From Rebecca billardiae RCC1528 (Eukaryota > Haptophyta), in assembly GCA_965240325.2 (NCBI GenBank), contig OZ251223.1:4464001-4528000 (forward strand): DNA of 64,000 nt, given 5' to 3'. Numbering within the stretch: the stretch's first letter is position 1; the number at the start of each line of letters is the position of its first letter. Shown piece by piece: positions 10,295-21,212 of this stretch. The position numbers were made by a program, and so were the translations under genes. The notes beneath the pieces were generated by a model. The model was not told where the DNA came from. It saw nothing but the letters and a program-made list of their open reading frames with translations, and made no database searches.

Positions 10295-10444
10295 ACTCAT
10301 TCTATGATTTAACGACACAGGTAGGACGGCGCAGGTCTCCTGATTCGTCGTCGGCAGTGCCCGATCGTCGACACGAAGTCGGCGCTGGTGGCAGAGCATA
10401 GCCTGAACCGCGATCGAATGGCTTGAGCGCGGCCTTGAGCTGCT
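10295..10444 (-). repeat. 150-bp dispersed module, copy 1
   Basis: Read on the minus strand this is identical, as far as I can compare by eye, to 60220-60369 on the plus strand. It includes the motif GTCGTTAAATCATAGAAT. At both sites the module sits at the outer edge of a large palindrome whose arms differ between sites. It is therefore a terminal or subterminal piece of a foldback family rather than a chance match. Confidence 0.85.
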
Positions 10445-12285
10445 GGAGCGCGATCCACCTGCGCTGCGCGGCTCGCATGGACCTGCTGTGCCCCGAGCGA
10501 GGGCGAGGGTGCAGGTCCGGATGTCAGACGGCCGTCTCAGCCGCTGGGCCCTGGCGGGTGATCCGGCGGTGATGTAGTCGTCCCCGTGTGCCCTGCGCGG
10601 CCGCGTGCGCGCTTGCCGCTCTGCTCAGCTGGCTTGCTGGCGGCGGCTGGCGCTGCTGCGGCGTGCAGGGTACGCTTTGCCCCCGACTGCTGCGCATCCT
10701 CGTCGTCCGAGTCGTCGTCCATGGACGAGTCTCGGTCCGCGTGGGGGACAGCAACTGGGCGCAGGAATTTCGGGTGGGGATTTTCTTTTCCGAATATGTT
10801 GGTGATGCCGTCAGAGCACCACCAACCTCTGCCGCTGGCGGCTGCGCTGACAGCGCGCTGGGCGGCGCTGGAGGGGCGAGATGGGCGCCGACTGCGCGCC
10901 CTCCTGCGGTAGTTGCGTGCCCGCGAAGGCGGTGCGCGTGGTTGAGCGCGGCTGAAGAGCAGCCATTTGCGTCGTTCTACCGCTCGCCGTTCGGAATCAC
11001 TGCATCCGCCGCGCCTCAGGCCATCGCGTGCGCCGCACCAACAAGGAAGTTGTGTGCATTCCTCGGCTGACTGCACGCGTGCCGCGAGCAGCGGCGTCGG
11101 CGTCCGGCACTTGGTTGCACCGGGCAATGTCCAGGTAGTTTATGCACGCGGCATCGCTCGTCACAGTACGCTGCCTGGCATACGCATCTGCACGGGTCAC
11201 ACAGCCGTCAAAAGGCATGATCGAGCATCACGCAGCGGTTGGCATCGACCTACGGCGAGGGTCATGTGAGCATGCAAAGCACGGACATGCGCCCTTCTGG
11301 ATAGTGATGTAGTGAGCATATTCCCGCGTGAAAGGAGCGCGCGCCATTCAGGCACCGGAAGCGGCGTCGGGGCTGGATGCTCACGTCTTAGGCAGGCTGA
11401 TGCTGCCTTCCGGCTGCACGGGTGCGTCTATCAAGGCTGACCGTGTGTGCACGATGCGCACCGTCAAGTTCGACACGAACGTCCAGACGTGAGCTACTGC
11501 TTGACAAGGTAGTATACACACATTCATACACGCGCCGTGTCATCCGAGGAGGCACATACACGCAGGCCATCATGGGCCTCGTTCAGGTATATTCTGCATC
11601 AGCACGCATGCATGCACGTACTAGCTCGGGCCAAGATTGACGTCGGAGCACGAGTCAGGGAGTTCAATGCCGGGGCAGAGCTGGACAGCGGTCACGTGTG
11701 TGGCCACTCCGCGCGAGCGCACATGCTCCGCGTCACCGCATATCAGCATGGCGTGCGCTGCAACGTCATCGTCGGGCCAGAGCGCTTGTTCGACCAATCG
11801 GCTCGTATGAATGATGCAATCAGCACACCTGAACGCAGCTGTTCGGACCCGCGCTCATGCGCGGCGGCGCAAGGTAGCGCAGTGCGTACAGCGTAGGCCT
11901 CGCCGCGCGGAAGCGCATGCTCCGTGTGTGTCTCGCCTCGCATGGCGCACGCGGGCGAGGCTGGCCGTGTGGCGGTGTGCACAGACAAGTGCTGGCCCGA
12001 GGCAAGTACAGCCGAATGCGATGCGCGGCGCGAAGCGGCGAATGGCACTTCAGCACGACTGCCCAGCCTAGCTCGCCGGCTCTGCGCTCGCGGGATCGTC
12101 CACACGCACGGGAGCGCGGCGCCGTCGCCCGCTCGCCCGAGACGCGCGCGTCCGCCGCGCAGCGCGCGGCTGAATAAATGCAAGGCGGAAATAAAAAGCG
12201 CGCCGATTTTCTGATTTCTCCGACCCTGGGTGCCGTGTCCCCAGTGGGGTACAGCGGTCCTTGCTCCTCGGTAGTCCCGAAAGTC
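10445..12285. other. intergenic, no confident gene
   Basis: Mixed-composition DNA of 60-65% GC. A minus-strand frame (ATG at 10722, stop at 10537) encodes 61 residues beginning with an acidic patch, MDDDSDDED, and containing a basic KRARGR. It could be a C-terminal exon of a nuclear protein, but nothing upstream supports it. The stretch 11500-11640 is richer in A/T and has no recognisable feature. The last 100 bases before 12286 should contain the promoter of the ArfGAP gene. Confidence 0.35.
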
Positions 12286-13251
12286 ATGGCGGCGGCGGCG
12301 CCCGACGATGTGCGCGTCAGCGTGGGCGGCGGCGGCGGCGAGAGGCGCGCGGCCGACCTGATCCTGGCGGTCGCGGGCAACGACCGCTGCGCCGACTGCC
12401 AGTCCACGCGCGAGCCCGTCTGGGCGTCGAGCAACCTCGGCGTCGTCTTCTGCATCGCGTGCTCGGGCGTGCACCGCTCGCTGGGCGCGCACCTCTCGGC
12501 CGTGCTCTCGCTCTACCTGGACGACTGGACGGAGGAGCAGGTGGCGCGCATGCGCGCGCTGGGCAACGCGCGCGTGAACGAGGAGCTCGAGGCGCGGCTG
12601 CCCGACGGCGTGCGCAAGCCCGCCGAGGCCGCCGAGCCGCACGAGCGCGAGGCGTTCATCCGCGCCAAGTACGAGCTGCGCTCCTTCACGCGCACGGGCA
12701 GCGGCAGGGTGCCGCTGATCTCGCGCGCGTCGGACTCGACGGCGGGGATGCTCGAGGCGATCGGCGTGCTCTTCGTCCGCGTGATCTCCGCCGCCAACCT
12801 CGTCTCGATGGACGCCGTCTCGCAGTCAGACCCGTACGTCGTGCTGTCGCTCGGCGGGCAGAGCATGCGCACGCGCGTCGTGCACAACGACAACGCGCCC
12901 ACGTGGGAGGAGACGGTGAGCCTCAACGTGCCCGACGCGCGCGGCGCGGCGGAGGCGCACGAGCTGCGCCTCGCCGTGTGGGACCACGACTCACTCGGCG
13001 AGGACAAGCTCATCGGCCGCGCGAGCGTGAGCGTGCGCGACGCGGTGCGCGCGCCCGGCGTGCCGACCGCGGTGGGCGCGAGCCTCGAGCTCTCGGCAGA
13101 GGCGGCGCGGCTCGCGCAGCGCGGCGGCAACTTCGCCGCGCGGTACCTGGCCTGCCTGCTGCCGAGCAAGGGGCGGCACAGCAGGGGCGCGCCGAGCACG
13201 ATCGCGCTCGAGCTCAACTTCTCCTCGCTCAGCGCGCCCAGCAAACGATAA
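12286..13251 (+). CDS. ArfGAP-C2 (ZAC/AGD12-type) protein, 321 aa
   Basis: It stimulates GTP hydrolysis on Arf GTPases, and its C2 domain is expected to attach it to phospholipid membranes. The ArfGAP zinc finger (about residues 20-130) has the C-x2-C-x17-C-x2-C motif (CADC ... CIAC). It is followed by SGVHRSLG with the catalytic arginine finger, and by SLYLDDWTEEQVARMRALGN. A C2 domain (about 160-280) contains VRVISAANLVSMDAVSQSDP, SLGGQSMRTR, APTWEE and VWDHDSLGEDKLIG, including Asp residues typical of Ca2+ loops. The order ArfGAP then C2 matches plant AGD11-13/ZAC proteins. It is a single exon; ATG 12286 starts just before the conserved domain. It may act in vesicle traffic, possibly on Arfs such as the one encoded at 31-32 kb, though that link is inference. 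Confidence 0.93.
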   Translation: MAAAAPDDVRVSVGGGGGERRAADLILAVAGNDRCADCQSTREPVWASSNLGVVFCIACSGVHRSLGAHLSAVLSLYLDDWTEEQVARMRALGNARVNEELEARLPDGVRKPAEAAEPHEREAFIRAKYELRSFTRTGSGRVPLISRASDSTAGMLEAIGVLFVRVISAANLVSMDAVSQSDPYVVLSLGGQSMRTRVVHNDNAPTWEETVSLNVPDARGAAEAHELRLAVWDHDSLGEDKLIGRASVSVRDAVRAPGVPTAVGASLELSAEAARLAQRGGNFAARYLACLLPSKGRHSRGAPSTIALELNFSSLSAPSKR

Positions 13252-14020
13252 GCCATGACGGCGTCGTGGCCGACCGGCCCGACCGCTGCTGCCTAGTGCC
13301 TGCGGCTGCTGGCTGCTGGCTGCTTCGCCCGCTGCGAGTGCGGCGCCTGCGGCTGAGCCGTCAATCACGTCACAGTGATGCCACTTATTTAGCCCCCCTG
13401 GACACGGTAGACGTGTTTCAAGTATTAGTATATATATACGGCTGCTCAGCAACTCTTCGCAGCACCGGCGGGCTGGTGACATGACAAGCAGCGCTGCGCT
13501 GTGCCGTGTGCGCGCGCGTCTCGGACACGTGAGTACTGAGTCACGCTGCCACTGTTCACGCCGGACCGCATTTCAGGAAGTCCGATGCAAAGACACCACA
13601 GGCTGCGCAGGAGCGCGACCATCGCGCAGCCGCAGCGACGTTGGTGGATGAGCGGCGCAACACCGACTCGGCACTCAGACAGCGCTGAGCCGCGGGGCGC
13701 CGCGCAGCGGCGGACACCGGCAAGAAGTGCCACGCAGCGCCACCAAAGGCAAAGTGCCAGCCGATGCGATCCGCGAGTCGGCTCTCGCGGTGCGTCGCCG
13801 TCGTCCGTGCTCGGCTGCTGTCGGGCTTCGGGCTCAGCCGGCGCACTGCAGCGCGCGGCAGCACTGCGAGTGGCTGCCGCGGCTGCACACCAGCCTGCGC
13901 CCGCGTGCGGTCGCGCGGCCCCGCTCCCCGCCCGACGCCACGGCGCGCTCTGCCAGCCCGCACCCGCTCGGCAGCGGCGGCCGCTCGCTCGCCTCCGGCC
14001 GTAGCGTGCGCGCACTGCGC
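13252..14020. other. convergent intergenic region
   Basis: This lies between the 3' ends of the ArfGAP gene and the minus-strand gene at 14021. It should hold both 3' UTRs. A short AT-richer patch (13420-13440) precedes a GC-rich stretch with overlapping meaningless frames. I see no gene. Confidence 0.5.
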
Positions 14021-14509
14021 TCAGAACTGGGACTCGCCCTTCTGGTACTCCCAGATGGCGATGTCAGCCATGCCCGGCACGAGCTCCTTAATGCTCCCCT
14101 GGAAGTCGTTGTACCCTGCGCGGCGCGCGGGTCCGACGCGGCGGTGGCGGCTCAGCGCAGCGCGCGGGGGCGCGGGGACTGCGCCACGCGCGCGCCGTGC
14201 CGCACCGTGCGAGCAGCAGTAGCCAATCTTGGCGTGCAGCGTGCCCTTGATGGCGAGCGAATTCTGCACCGGGATGCAGTACTGTAAGCAGTTGCCAGCT
14301 GCGGCAGCATCGGCCGCCCCGCCGCCGCCCGAGTCGCTGGGCGCAGGCTCGTCGTGGCCGTGGCGCCCGCGGCGCGCGCCGAGCGCGTTGGCCTTTGGCG
14401 CGGTGAAGCCGTACGCGGGGATGTTGTCCGTGCCGATCCCCGAGCACTGATACAGCGACTGCTGGCACGACACCGCGCCGAGCGAGTCCGTCGACTGCGT
14501 CGGGCCCAT
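14021..14509 (-). CDS. small conserved-looking protein, two exons, 132 aa
   Basis: Exon 1 runs 14509-14206 and exon 2 14115-14021. The 90-nt intron has GT at 14205/14204 and AG at 14117/14116, and joining restores the frame CSH-G-YNDFQGSIKEL. The product begins MGPTQST, so N-myristoylation is conceivable. It has several Cys (SCQQSLYQCSG, NCLQYC, KIGYCC) and a well-formed C-terminus, KELVPGMADIAIWEYQKGES. A Gly/Ala-rich linker sits in the middle. I do not recognise the family. The unbiased residue use at both ends and the clean splice argue that it is a real gene. It lies downstream of, and in the same orientation as, the cyclin. Confidence 0.6.
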   Translation of the reverse strand: MGPTQSTDSLGAVSCQQSLYQCSGIGTDNIPAYGFTAPKANALGARRGRHGHDEPAPSDSGGGGAADAAAAGNCLQYCIPVQNSLAIKGTLHAKIGYCCSHGAARRARGAVPAPPRAALSRHRRVGPARRAGYNDFQGSIKELVPGMADIAIWEYQKGESQF

Positions 14510-15231
14510 GGCGACTCGGTGAGCGGCGGCGCCGGCGAGTTCGCAGTCTCGCCGCAAAGCACGACTGGGAATTCTGAGATTTTGGGCTTTTTCGCCGCAA
14601 ATTACCGCCGCGTTTCCACGCGCACGATGGCTGCCGCGAGACGAGTTTTCAGTTTTGCGTGTGTTTATTGCCGCTAATTCGTCACGACATTTTCCCTTTT
14701 CGTTTTTTGTGGATTTTTCGAGGCAGGAGAGGAAGGTCACTCCGCCCCCGCAGTCGTGCGCGGCACGGCGCCGCCGTCGGCGGGCCGATGGCGGCGGACA
14801 CTGGGCCGTGACGACAGGTGAGGCGGTGGATGGACGGCGCGGGTCGTCCAGGGTGGTGGGAGCGCGAGAGCCAGTGCGCGTGTATCTTTTTTTGGTGAGG
14901 CGCGCGCGGCCTTGCCCGGCGCGGCGTGCGAGCGGCGTCAGCCGCACCGCCGCACGGCGCTGTGGGTGCATGGCGCACTGCAAGCCACGAGGTCGGGGCT
15001 GGATGGGAGTGGCTCTCGCCTCGCGCCGCGCACGCGCGCCCGATGCGCGCCATCGGGCGCGTGCGCGGCGCCCGCGCGGCCCGGCCGGCCGCGGCTGCCC
15101 CGGCCCGCGCCGCTGCGCCCGCCCGCCCGCCCGCCAGCGCTGCAGGCGCCGGGGGCGGGCGCGGGCGCGCGGCGCGGGGCGGCAGCGGCGGCGGCGGCGG
15201 CTGGGCCGTCGGCCTTCGTCCGGCAGCGGGG
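14510..15231. other. intergenic between two minus-strand genes
   Basis: This contains the promoter of the small gene (near 14510-14740, with AT-richer sequence around 14590-14720) and the 3' UTR of the cyclin. A simple GC-rich stretch fills 15050-15230. No further gene is supported. Confidence 0.45.
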
Positions 15232-16198
15232 CTAGTTGACGAAGGCGATCTGGTGGATTGCGTGGAACCCCCCGAGCGCGGCCGCCGCGTGGAAGTGCTG
15301 CGACTGCGAGTGGTCCAGCACCGGCGCCGTCACGTCCCCGGGCGAGTCCGCGCCGGGCAGCGCCGCCGCGCCCGAGGGCGGGATGGCCACGGCCATGGGC
15401 ACGGCCATGGGCGTGGGCCCCTTCCACCGGATCTGCTCGTAGAGCGAGGCGCGGTAGCGCTCGTACTGCTCGGGGGAGACGTAGAGCGAGAAGGAGATCA
15501 TGCGGAGCAGCTCGATCTCCAGGTTGTTCACCTCCGCGTTCGAGATGCCCCCCACGCGCGCGTAGTACGCGTTGTTGTAGTAGAGGTCGTCGAAGAACTT
15601 GGAGGCGAGCATCACGCTGCGCGCGCACACACGCGCACACACGCACACACACGCACACGCACACGCGCACGGAGGGGGAGGTGAGCGAGGGGGCGGTGGG
15701 GCGGTGCTGCACGCGCTCTCGCGGCAGCGGGCAGCACGTCCACCCCATCACGCAGGAGGCATCGCGGCGGCCGGCACGCCGCGACCCCCACGGCCCCGCC
15801 CCGGTGCGCCCACGCCCGCCCGCCCGCCCGCCCGCCCGCACAAACGCACGCACGCACGCCCGCGCACGCTCGCACCAGGTGATGAGCAGGCGGTGGATGT
15901 TGAGCGAGGTGATGACGAACTCGGGGTTGTACTGCACGACGAGGTCCATGTAGATGAGCGCCAGGATCACCGTCTCCTCCGAGAGGCACGCGTACTTGAG
16001 GATCCGGTCGACGAGGTAGTTGCTGACGCTGATCGCCGGCGGCTTGGACGAGTGGAAGGCCGTCACGTGGGCGGGAGAGACAGGCAGCTGATCGTTTCGG
16101 TGCACGAGGTCCGTGAGGAGCTGCGCAATGACGTGGACGATGCCCTGCGGGCAGCACGGCTGGCTAGCGGACGACGTCGCCTGCGTAGCCGCACCCAT
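15232..16198 (-). CDS. PHO80/P-U-type cyclin, two exons, 235 aa
   Basis: A regulatory subunit for a cyclin-dependent kinase. Exon 1 is 16198-15876 and exon 2 is 15616-15232. The 259-nt intron has a GT donor after ATCACCTG and a GCAG acceptor. Splicing creates LLITCVMLASKFFDD, an excellent match to the cyclin-box consensus. Other cyclin-box features are NYLVDRILKYACLSEETVILALIYMD in exon 1 and NNAYYARVGGISNAEVNNLE in exon 2, as in PHO80-like cyclins and plant CYCU/P cyclins. The C-terminus is Ala/Pro-rich and variable. An in-frame stop lies just upstream of ATG 16198, fixing the start. The kinase partner is not in this window. Confidence 0.9.
15617..15672. repeat. CA/CG microsatellite at the 3' end of the cyclin intron
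   Basis: Alternating CA and CG dinucleotides (cacacgcgcacacacgcac) occupy the last part of the minus-strand intron just before its acceptor. On the transcript this is a GT/GC alternating tract. Similar tracts precede other acceptors in this window (importin intron at 23017, kinase intron at 36169), so purine-pyrimidine alternation seems to stand in for the usual polypyrimidine tract. Confidence 0.7.
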
Positions 16199-17074
16199 GC
16201 TCTAGTTCTGCGCGGCAGCGCGCGAGCGCCGCGGCCGCGGCACGTCGGCTCCCGCGCACCGCGCGCGCGCCGCGCCGCTTCCCCGGGGCGGCGTGCAGCG
16301 TGCTGGCGGAGGGGGCCGCGGCCATGCTGCGCGGCACACCCCGCCCGGCCCCACGCCCCGCCGTGCACCACGCGCACGCCGCCCCCTCCTCGCGCGGCCC
16401 GCAGGCGCCGCGGGCCTCGCTTACCGTACTCGTCACCGGCGTCCCGTCCGTGTGTCCCAAAATGATCAACCGCCTGCGCTTACTCCCGCGCCTTACGCTC
16501 GTCGTCCGTCAGCTCCAGATCGTACAGCAACTCCTCGTCGTTCGCCGCTTCGTTCCTTCCCGCCTCGTGGATGGGCGGAGGCAGAGGCGGGAGGGCCCGC
16601 TGGGTGTGTGTTGGGGGGAGGTGGCAAGGAGCCTGCACTGGAGGATCGAGTGGCACGGGCAGCCGCCTGCCTCGGCGCTGGTCGACGCGCCCCAACAACG
16701 GGCCAGCCCGACGAAGCGCAGTGGCGCTTGGAGTCCGGGCGCGCGCGGGACCGGGGCACGTTCCAGACAGAGCGGCAAAGCCCGCCTGCGCCATCCGGCC
16801 GCGCGCTGATTGGCCCACTGATCTGCTCCCCGAATAGTACCCAGGCGACGTCGCTTACGAACCATTTGGGTCCAGACGTCGCGCGCCCAATCACAGGCGA
16901 TCTGGCAGCCGAATCCGGCGGGGTGGTCGGGGTGGAAACTTGGAACGCCGCCGCGTGATCAACTGATCATCAGACGACTCTCCGCCTTCCGCGCGAGGGC
17001 CCAGGACGATGGCTGCCGCCACGTGCCGCTCGTGACTTGTGAGCCACCTTGGGCACCACCGCAGCGCGAGCGCG
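16199..17074. other. divergent intergenic region with a possible small exon
   Basis: This region separates the cyclin (-) and NOM1 (+) genes. Two CCAAT-type boxes occur (ATTGG near 16808, CCAAT near 16888). A minus-strand stretch at about 16570-16480 encodes an acidic segment, NDEELLYDLELTDDERKAR, directly followed by GTAAG, a good splice donor. It could be an exon of an unidentified small gene lying between the two, but I cannot build the rest of it. Confidence 0.35.
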
Positions 17075-17924
17075 ATGCCGCCGGGCGCGCGGGGTGGCGC
17101 GGCTGGCACGGCGCCCACGTCGCGCAAGGCTCTGCGCAAGGCCGCACGCCTCGAGAAGAAGAGCCGCCGCGCCGCGCACGCGGCCGGCGCCGCGGCGGTT
17201 TCGCGGCCGGCCGCCACGCCGCCGCCCGCCGCGCCGCCGCTCGCCGCGGCCGGGCGCCGCGGCGCGCCCGCCGCCGCCGCCGCGCGCGGCGGCGCGCCCG
17301 ACCACGCCGCCGCCGCGCCGCCGCGCAAGCGCGCGCGCGCCGCCGCCTCGCCCTTCCACCAGCTGATTGCGCAGCAGGGGCTGGCGCGCGGCGCGGCCGC
17401 CGCCGCGCCGCCGCCCGCGCGCGAGGCGATCGACGAGGAGATCGAGCGGCTCGAGCGCAAGCTGGGGATGAAGCGTGGCGCGCCGGCGGGCGGCGACGCG
17501 CCCGCGCCGGGCAAGGACGCCGCCCGGGCGCGCGCGCGCGCACAGCGCGAGTTTGCAGCCGACGGGCTCGACTACGCCCTCGGCACCGGCGCACCCCTCG
17601 GCACTGGCGCACCCCTCGGCACCGGCGCACCCCTCGGCGCACCCCTCGGCCCACCGCCCGGCACCGGCGGCGGTGCGGGCGGGGCAGGCGGTGGGGCGAA
17701 GGGGGCGAAGCGCGCGGGGGCGCGCGGTGCTGCCGGCTCGGGCGCGGGCCCCGGCCCAGAGTCGGAGTCGGGGTCGGGGTCGGAGTCGGAGGAGGGGCTG
17801 CCCGCACACGGCGGCAGTGGCAGCAGCAGCAGTGGCAGCAGCAGTGCAGGCGAGGACGAGGAGGACGAGGGGGAGGAGGAGGTGGGAGGCGCGCTCGACG
17901 CGCTCGAGGCGGGCGGCAGCGGCA

Positions 17925-17976
<52 letters not shown>

Positions 17977-20005
17977 CAGCGGTGACGGCAGCGGCAGCGG
18001 CAGCGAGGCGGGGCGCGAGGCGCGCCCGGCCGCGCCGCCCCGCCGGCGCGCGGCGGAGGCCGACGCCGCGCCCGCCGCCCCTCCGGCGGGCGCGTACGTG
18101 CCCCCCGCGCTGCGCGGCCGCGCGCCCGCCGCCCCCGAGAGCGCGCACGCCCTCGGGCTGCGCCGGCTGTGCACGTCTGCGCTCAACCGGCTCTCCGAGC
18201 AGAGCGCCGGGCCGCTGGGTGCGCAGCTGGCGGCGCAGCTGGGCCGGGGCAGCCAGCGCGAGGGGGCGAAGGCGCTGGGCGACGCGCTCTTCGCCGCGTG
18301 CCTCTCCGAGACGCTGGTGCTCGGCCCGCTCGCCCTCTCCGCCGCCGGGCTGCTCGCCGCCGTGCACTGGCGCACGGGCGGCGCGCTGTGCGCGCACGTG
18401 CTCGAGGCGCTGGTGTGCGAGCTGCACGCGCGGCTGCACGGGGAGCGGGCGGCGCCGCCCGCGCGGGGCGCGGGGCCGCACGGCAAGGGGCTGGTGAACG
18501 GCTGCCTGCTGCTCGCGCAGCTGTACGCGCTCAAGGTGGTGGGGCCCGCGCTGCTGTACGACTGCGTGCGCGGCCTGCTCGCGCGGCTGCACGCGCCGGG
18601 CGCGGCCGAGGCGCTGCTGTGCACGCTGCGCACGGCGGGGCAGCAGCTGCGCTCGGACGACCCGGCCGCGCTCAAGGAGATCTTGCTCGCGGCGAAGGAG
18701 CGCGTCGGCGGCGCGGCGCAGCCCGGCGGCGCGGGCGCGGGCGGCGCCGACGCGGCGCTGGCGGAGGGCCGCACGCGCGAGCTGGTGCGCACGCTGCTCG
18801 AGCTCAAGAACAACAAGGGCCCGAACAAGGGCGGCGGCGCGCTGGCGGAGGGCGCGGAGCGGCTGCGCACGCAGCTGCTGCGCGACGCGCACGCGGCGAG
18901 GGCGGGCGGCGGCGGCAAGCGCGCGCGCGCGCGCGCGGCCGCGGAGAGCGGCGCTGCGCTCGCCGAGGCCGCGCAGCTGCGCGCGCGCTGGGACGACTAT
19001 GTGCACGCGGAGCAGCGGGGGCGCTGGTGGCTGGTGGGCAGCGCGTGGGCGGGGCCGCAGGCCGCGCACGCCGCCGCCGCCGCCGGCGGGCCGGCCGGCG
19101 CCGAGGGCGCCGAGGGCGGCGGCGGCGCCGAGCCGCGCGGCGCGGCGCTGCGCGGCGCCGAGCTCAGGTCTGCGGCCGAGGCCGGTGATGAGGCGGCCCT
19201 CGCCCTGCTCGCGCGGCGGCAGCGGATGAACACGGAGGTGCGGCGCTCCGTGTTCGTGGCGCTGATGGGCGCGTCCGACCACGTCGACGCCTTCGAGCGC
19301 TGCGCCCGCCTCAAGCTGGGCCGCGCGCAGGGCCGCGAGGTCGCGCGCGTGCTGCTCGAGTGCTGCGCGGCCGAGCGCGCGTACAACCCCTTCTACGCGG
19401 CGCTGGGGCGGCGGCTGTGCGCGGCCTCGGCCGACCACGGGTACACGCTGACGTACGCGCTGTGGGACGCGGCGAAAGAGGCGGAGGGCGCGCCGCCGCG
19501 CCGCTGCGCCAACGTGGGCGCGCTGTGGGGCCAGCTGCTGGGGTGTTGCGCGCTGCCCCTGCTCGCCCTGCGCGGAGTGCCGTGGGAGGAGGCCCACGCG
19601 CGGCCGCGGCTGCTGCTGCTGCTGCAGTGCGCGCTCGCCGCGCTGTGCGAGGCCGCCGACGCGGCCGCGCTCGCGCTCGCCTTTGAGCGGCTGCGCCGCG
19701 CGCCCGCGCCCGCGCGCGGCGCCGTGCTCGAGGGGCTGCTCCGGCTGTGCGGCCGCGGGCTGCACAGCGCGCTCGAGCGGCGCGCGGCGGCGCTCGCGCC
19801 GCGCGAGGCGGAGGCGCTGCGCGCGCGCGCGGCCGAGCTGCGCGCGCGCGCGCAGGCCGAGCTCGACGCGCTCGGCGAGGAGGAGCGCGGCACCCAGCCC
19901 CAGCGCGCGCTCGGCGCGCGCAGCGGCGCGCCGCACCCTGCGGCTGACGCCGACGCCGCGCCGCCCGGCGGCGCCAAGGCGAAGAAGCGGCGGCGCACCG
20001 GCTGA
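17075..20005 (+). CDS. NOM1/SGD1-like nucleolar MIF4G-MA3 protein, 976 aa
   Basis: This family acts in the nucleolus in 40S ribosomal subunit maturation and recruits an RNA helicase. The order is: basic N-terminus with SRKALRKAARLEKK; low-complexity acidic region with a poly-Asp run; MIF4G domain (about residues 350-560, e.g. LVNGCLLLAQLYALKVVG and LRSDDPAALKEIL); a linker with KNNKGPNKGG; the family signature AEQRGRWWLVGSAWAG; and an MA3 domain (about 700-880, RQRMNTEVRRSVFVALM and AERAYNPFYAALGRRLC). The C-terminus is basic (KAKKRRRTG). It is a single exon. The frame opens with GTG at 17039, and 17075 is the first ATG. The length fits the family (about 860-900 aa) plus expanded simple-sequence regions. 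Confidence 0.95.
17928..17973 (+). repeat. (GAC)n microsatellite encoding poly-Asp in NOM1
   Basis: About 15 consecutive GAC codons give a poly-Asp run in the acidic linker of the NOM1-like protein. A little upstream (17579-17650) a short tandem repeat encodes LGTGAP units. Both are in-frame, so length changes would be tolerated. Confidence 0.9.
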
Positions 20006-20350
20006 GCGGGCGCGAGCGCCGGGGCGGCGGCGCCGAGGGCTCGCGCCGCCGGATGCCAGCCGCGCCGCCAGTGCCAGGCCGTCATCTTAGCGTCAGTCCG
20101 AGGGCCCGTTTCGAGCGCCTCGCCAGGGCCGGCAGCCCAGCGTCGGGCCGCCATGCCTCGGCTGAGACTGGATAGTGCTGACTGCTGATCAAGACCACCG
20201 TTGCTGGGCGGTGAAGCCGGCCGCCGACGAAAGCCGCCATCAAAGTTGCGTCGCACACACGAGTCACGACGCCACGCTGGCGGCTGGCTGGCCGCGCGCA
20301 GCCGTCACAGACACCAGCCAGCCAGCCGCGGCTGCCGCGCAATCAGCACG
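20006..20350. other. short intergenic spacer
   Basis: The NOM1 3' flank and the promoter of the next plus-strand gene. Less GC-rich than the genes; contains a small repeated ggctggctgg/ccagccagcc pair near 20278-20330. No gene is seen. Confidence 0.4.
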
Positions 20351-21212
20351 ATGCTCGCGCTGACGGCCGTCGCGCTCCTCGGCGGGTGCGCGGCGCGGGC
20401 GGAGCGCGCGACGCGCGCGGGCGCGCTGGCGCGAGCCCTCCGCCCGGCCCACCCACCCCCTCGCGCCCTTGCGCCCTCCCCTCCTGCCCCTTTGCAGCCT
20501 CGGCCCGCTGCAGGGCAAGCTCGCGCTCTCGCTGCGCGACCAGTCCTCGCTCTCCTCGCCGGGCAACGAGGCGACGCTCGAGCTGCGCCGCGGGTTCAGC
20601 TTCGGCAGCGACAAGCTGAGCGCGCTGCTGATCAAGTACACGCCCAAGTTCGACCGCGACGCGCGCGACAAGGTCGAGGTCACCGCCTCCGCCGCGATGC
20701 GCACGGCAGACGACGTGGTGCTCTCGGCAGAGGCGACCGTCAAGACGCCGGACAGCCGGTTCGAGGCGAAGGGCGCGGTGAAGACGCGCGGGTACACGCT
20801 GTCGGTCGAGCACGACTCGGCCGACTCTTCGGCGCTCAGCCTCGTCGAGGCCTCCAAGGGCCTCACGCTCGCGGGCAAGCCGTGCCGGCTGAACGCGGGC
20901 GTGAGGCTGGCGGGCGAGCCGGTCGTGCTCGCCAAGCTGCAGGTGGCGCTGGACGACGACCTGAAGGTGACGCCGATCGTGTCGTGCCGCCCGTCGGACA
21001 TGAAGTACGCGCTGGTCAAGCTCGAGGCGAACGGCGTGGCCAAGGGCGGCAACCTCGGCTGGAAGGCCGACCTCGTGCCCGCGCGCGCCGAGGCCTCGCT
21101 CGAGCTCAAGGAGGCGGTCGAGCACGGCGTGTGGGTGGTCAAGGCGACCGTGCCGACCGACGGCTCGGTGGGCGCGACCAGCCTCGCGCTCAGGCGCGAG
21201 ATCATCTGGTGA
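20351..21212 (+). CDS. secreted or organelle-targeted beta-strand-rich protein, two exons, 249 aa
   Basis: Exon 1 is 20351-20385 and exon 2 is 20498-21212. The 112-nt intron has GT after GGCGG and a good CCCTTTGCAG acceptor. The joined start, MLALTAVALLGGLGPLQGKL, looks like a short hydrophobic signal or anchor. The rest alternates polar and hydrophobic residues in many short strands (SLRDQSSLSS, VEVTASAAM, RFEAKGAVKTRGYTLSVEHD, VRLAGEPVVLAKLQVALDDD), ending REIIW. This pattern suggests a beta-sheet or beta-barrel protein, perhaps of a plastid envelope. I do not recognise a named family. Codon bias and the frame-restoring splice support it as a real gene. Confidence 0.65.

Noticed and set aside
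16970-19936. 988-aa minus-strand ORF opposite NOM1
   Set aside because: Only the plus strand shows MIF4G/MA3 motifs; the minus frame is low-complexity Arg/Ala.
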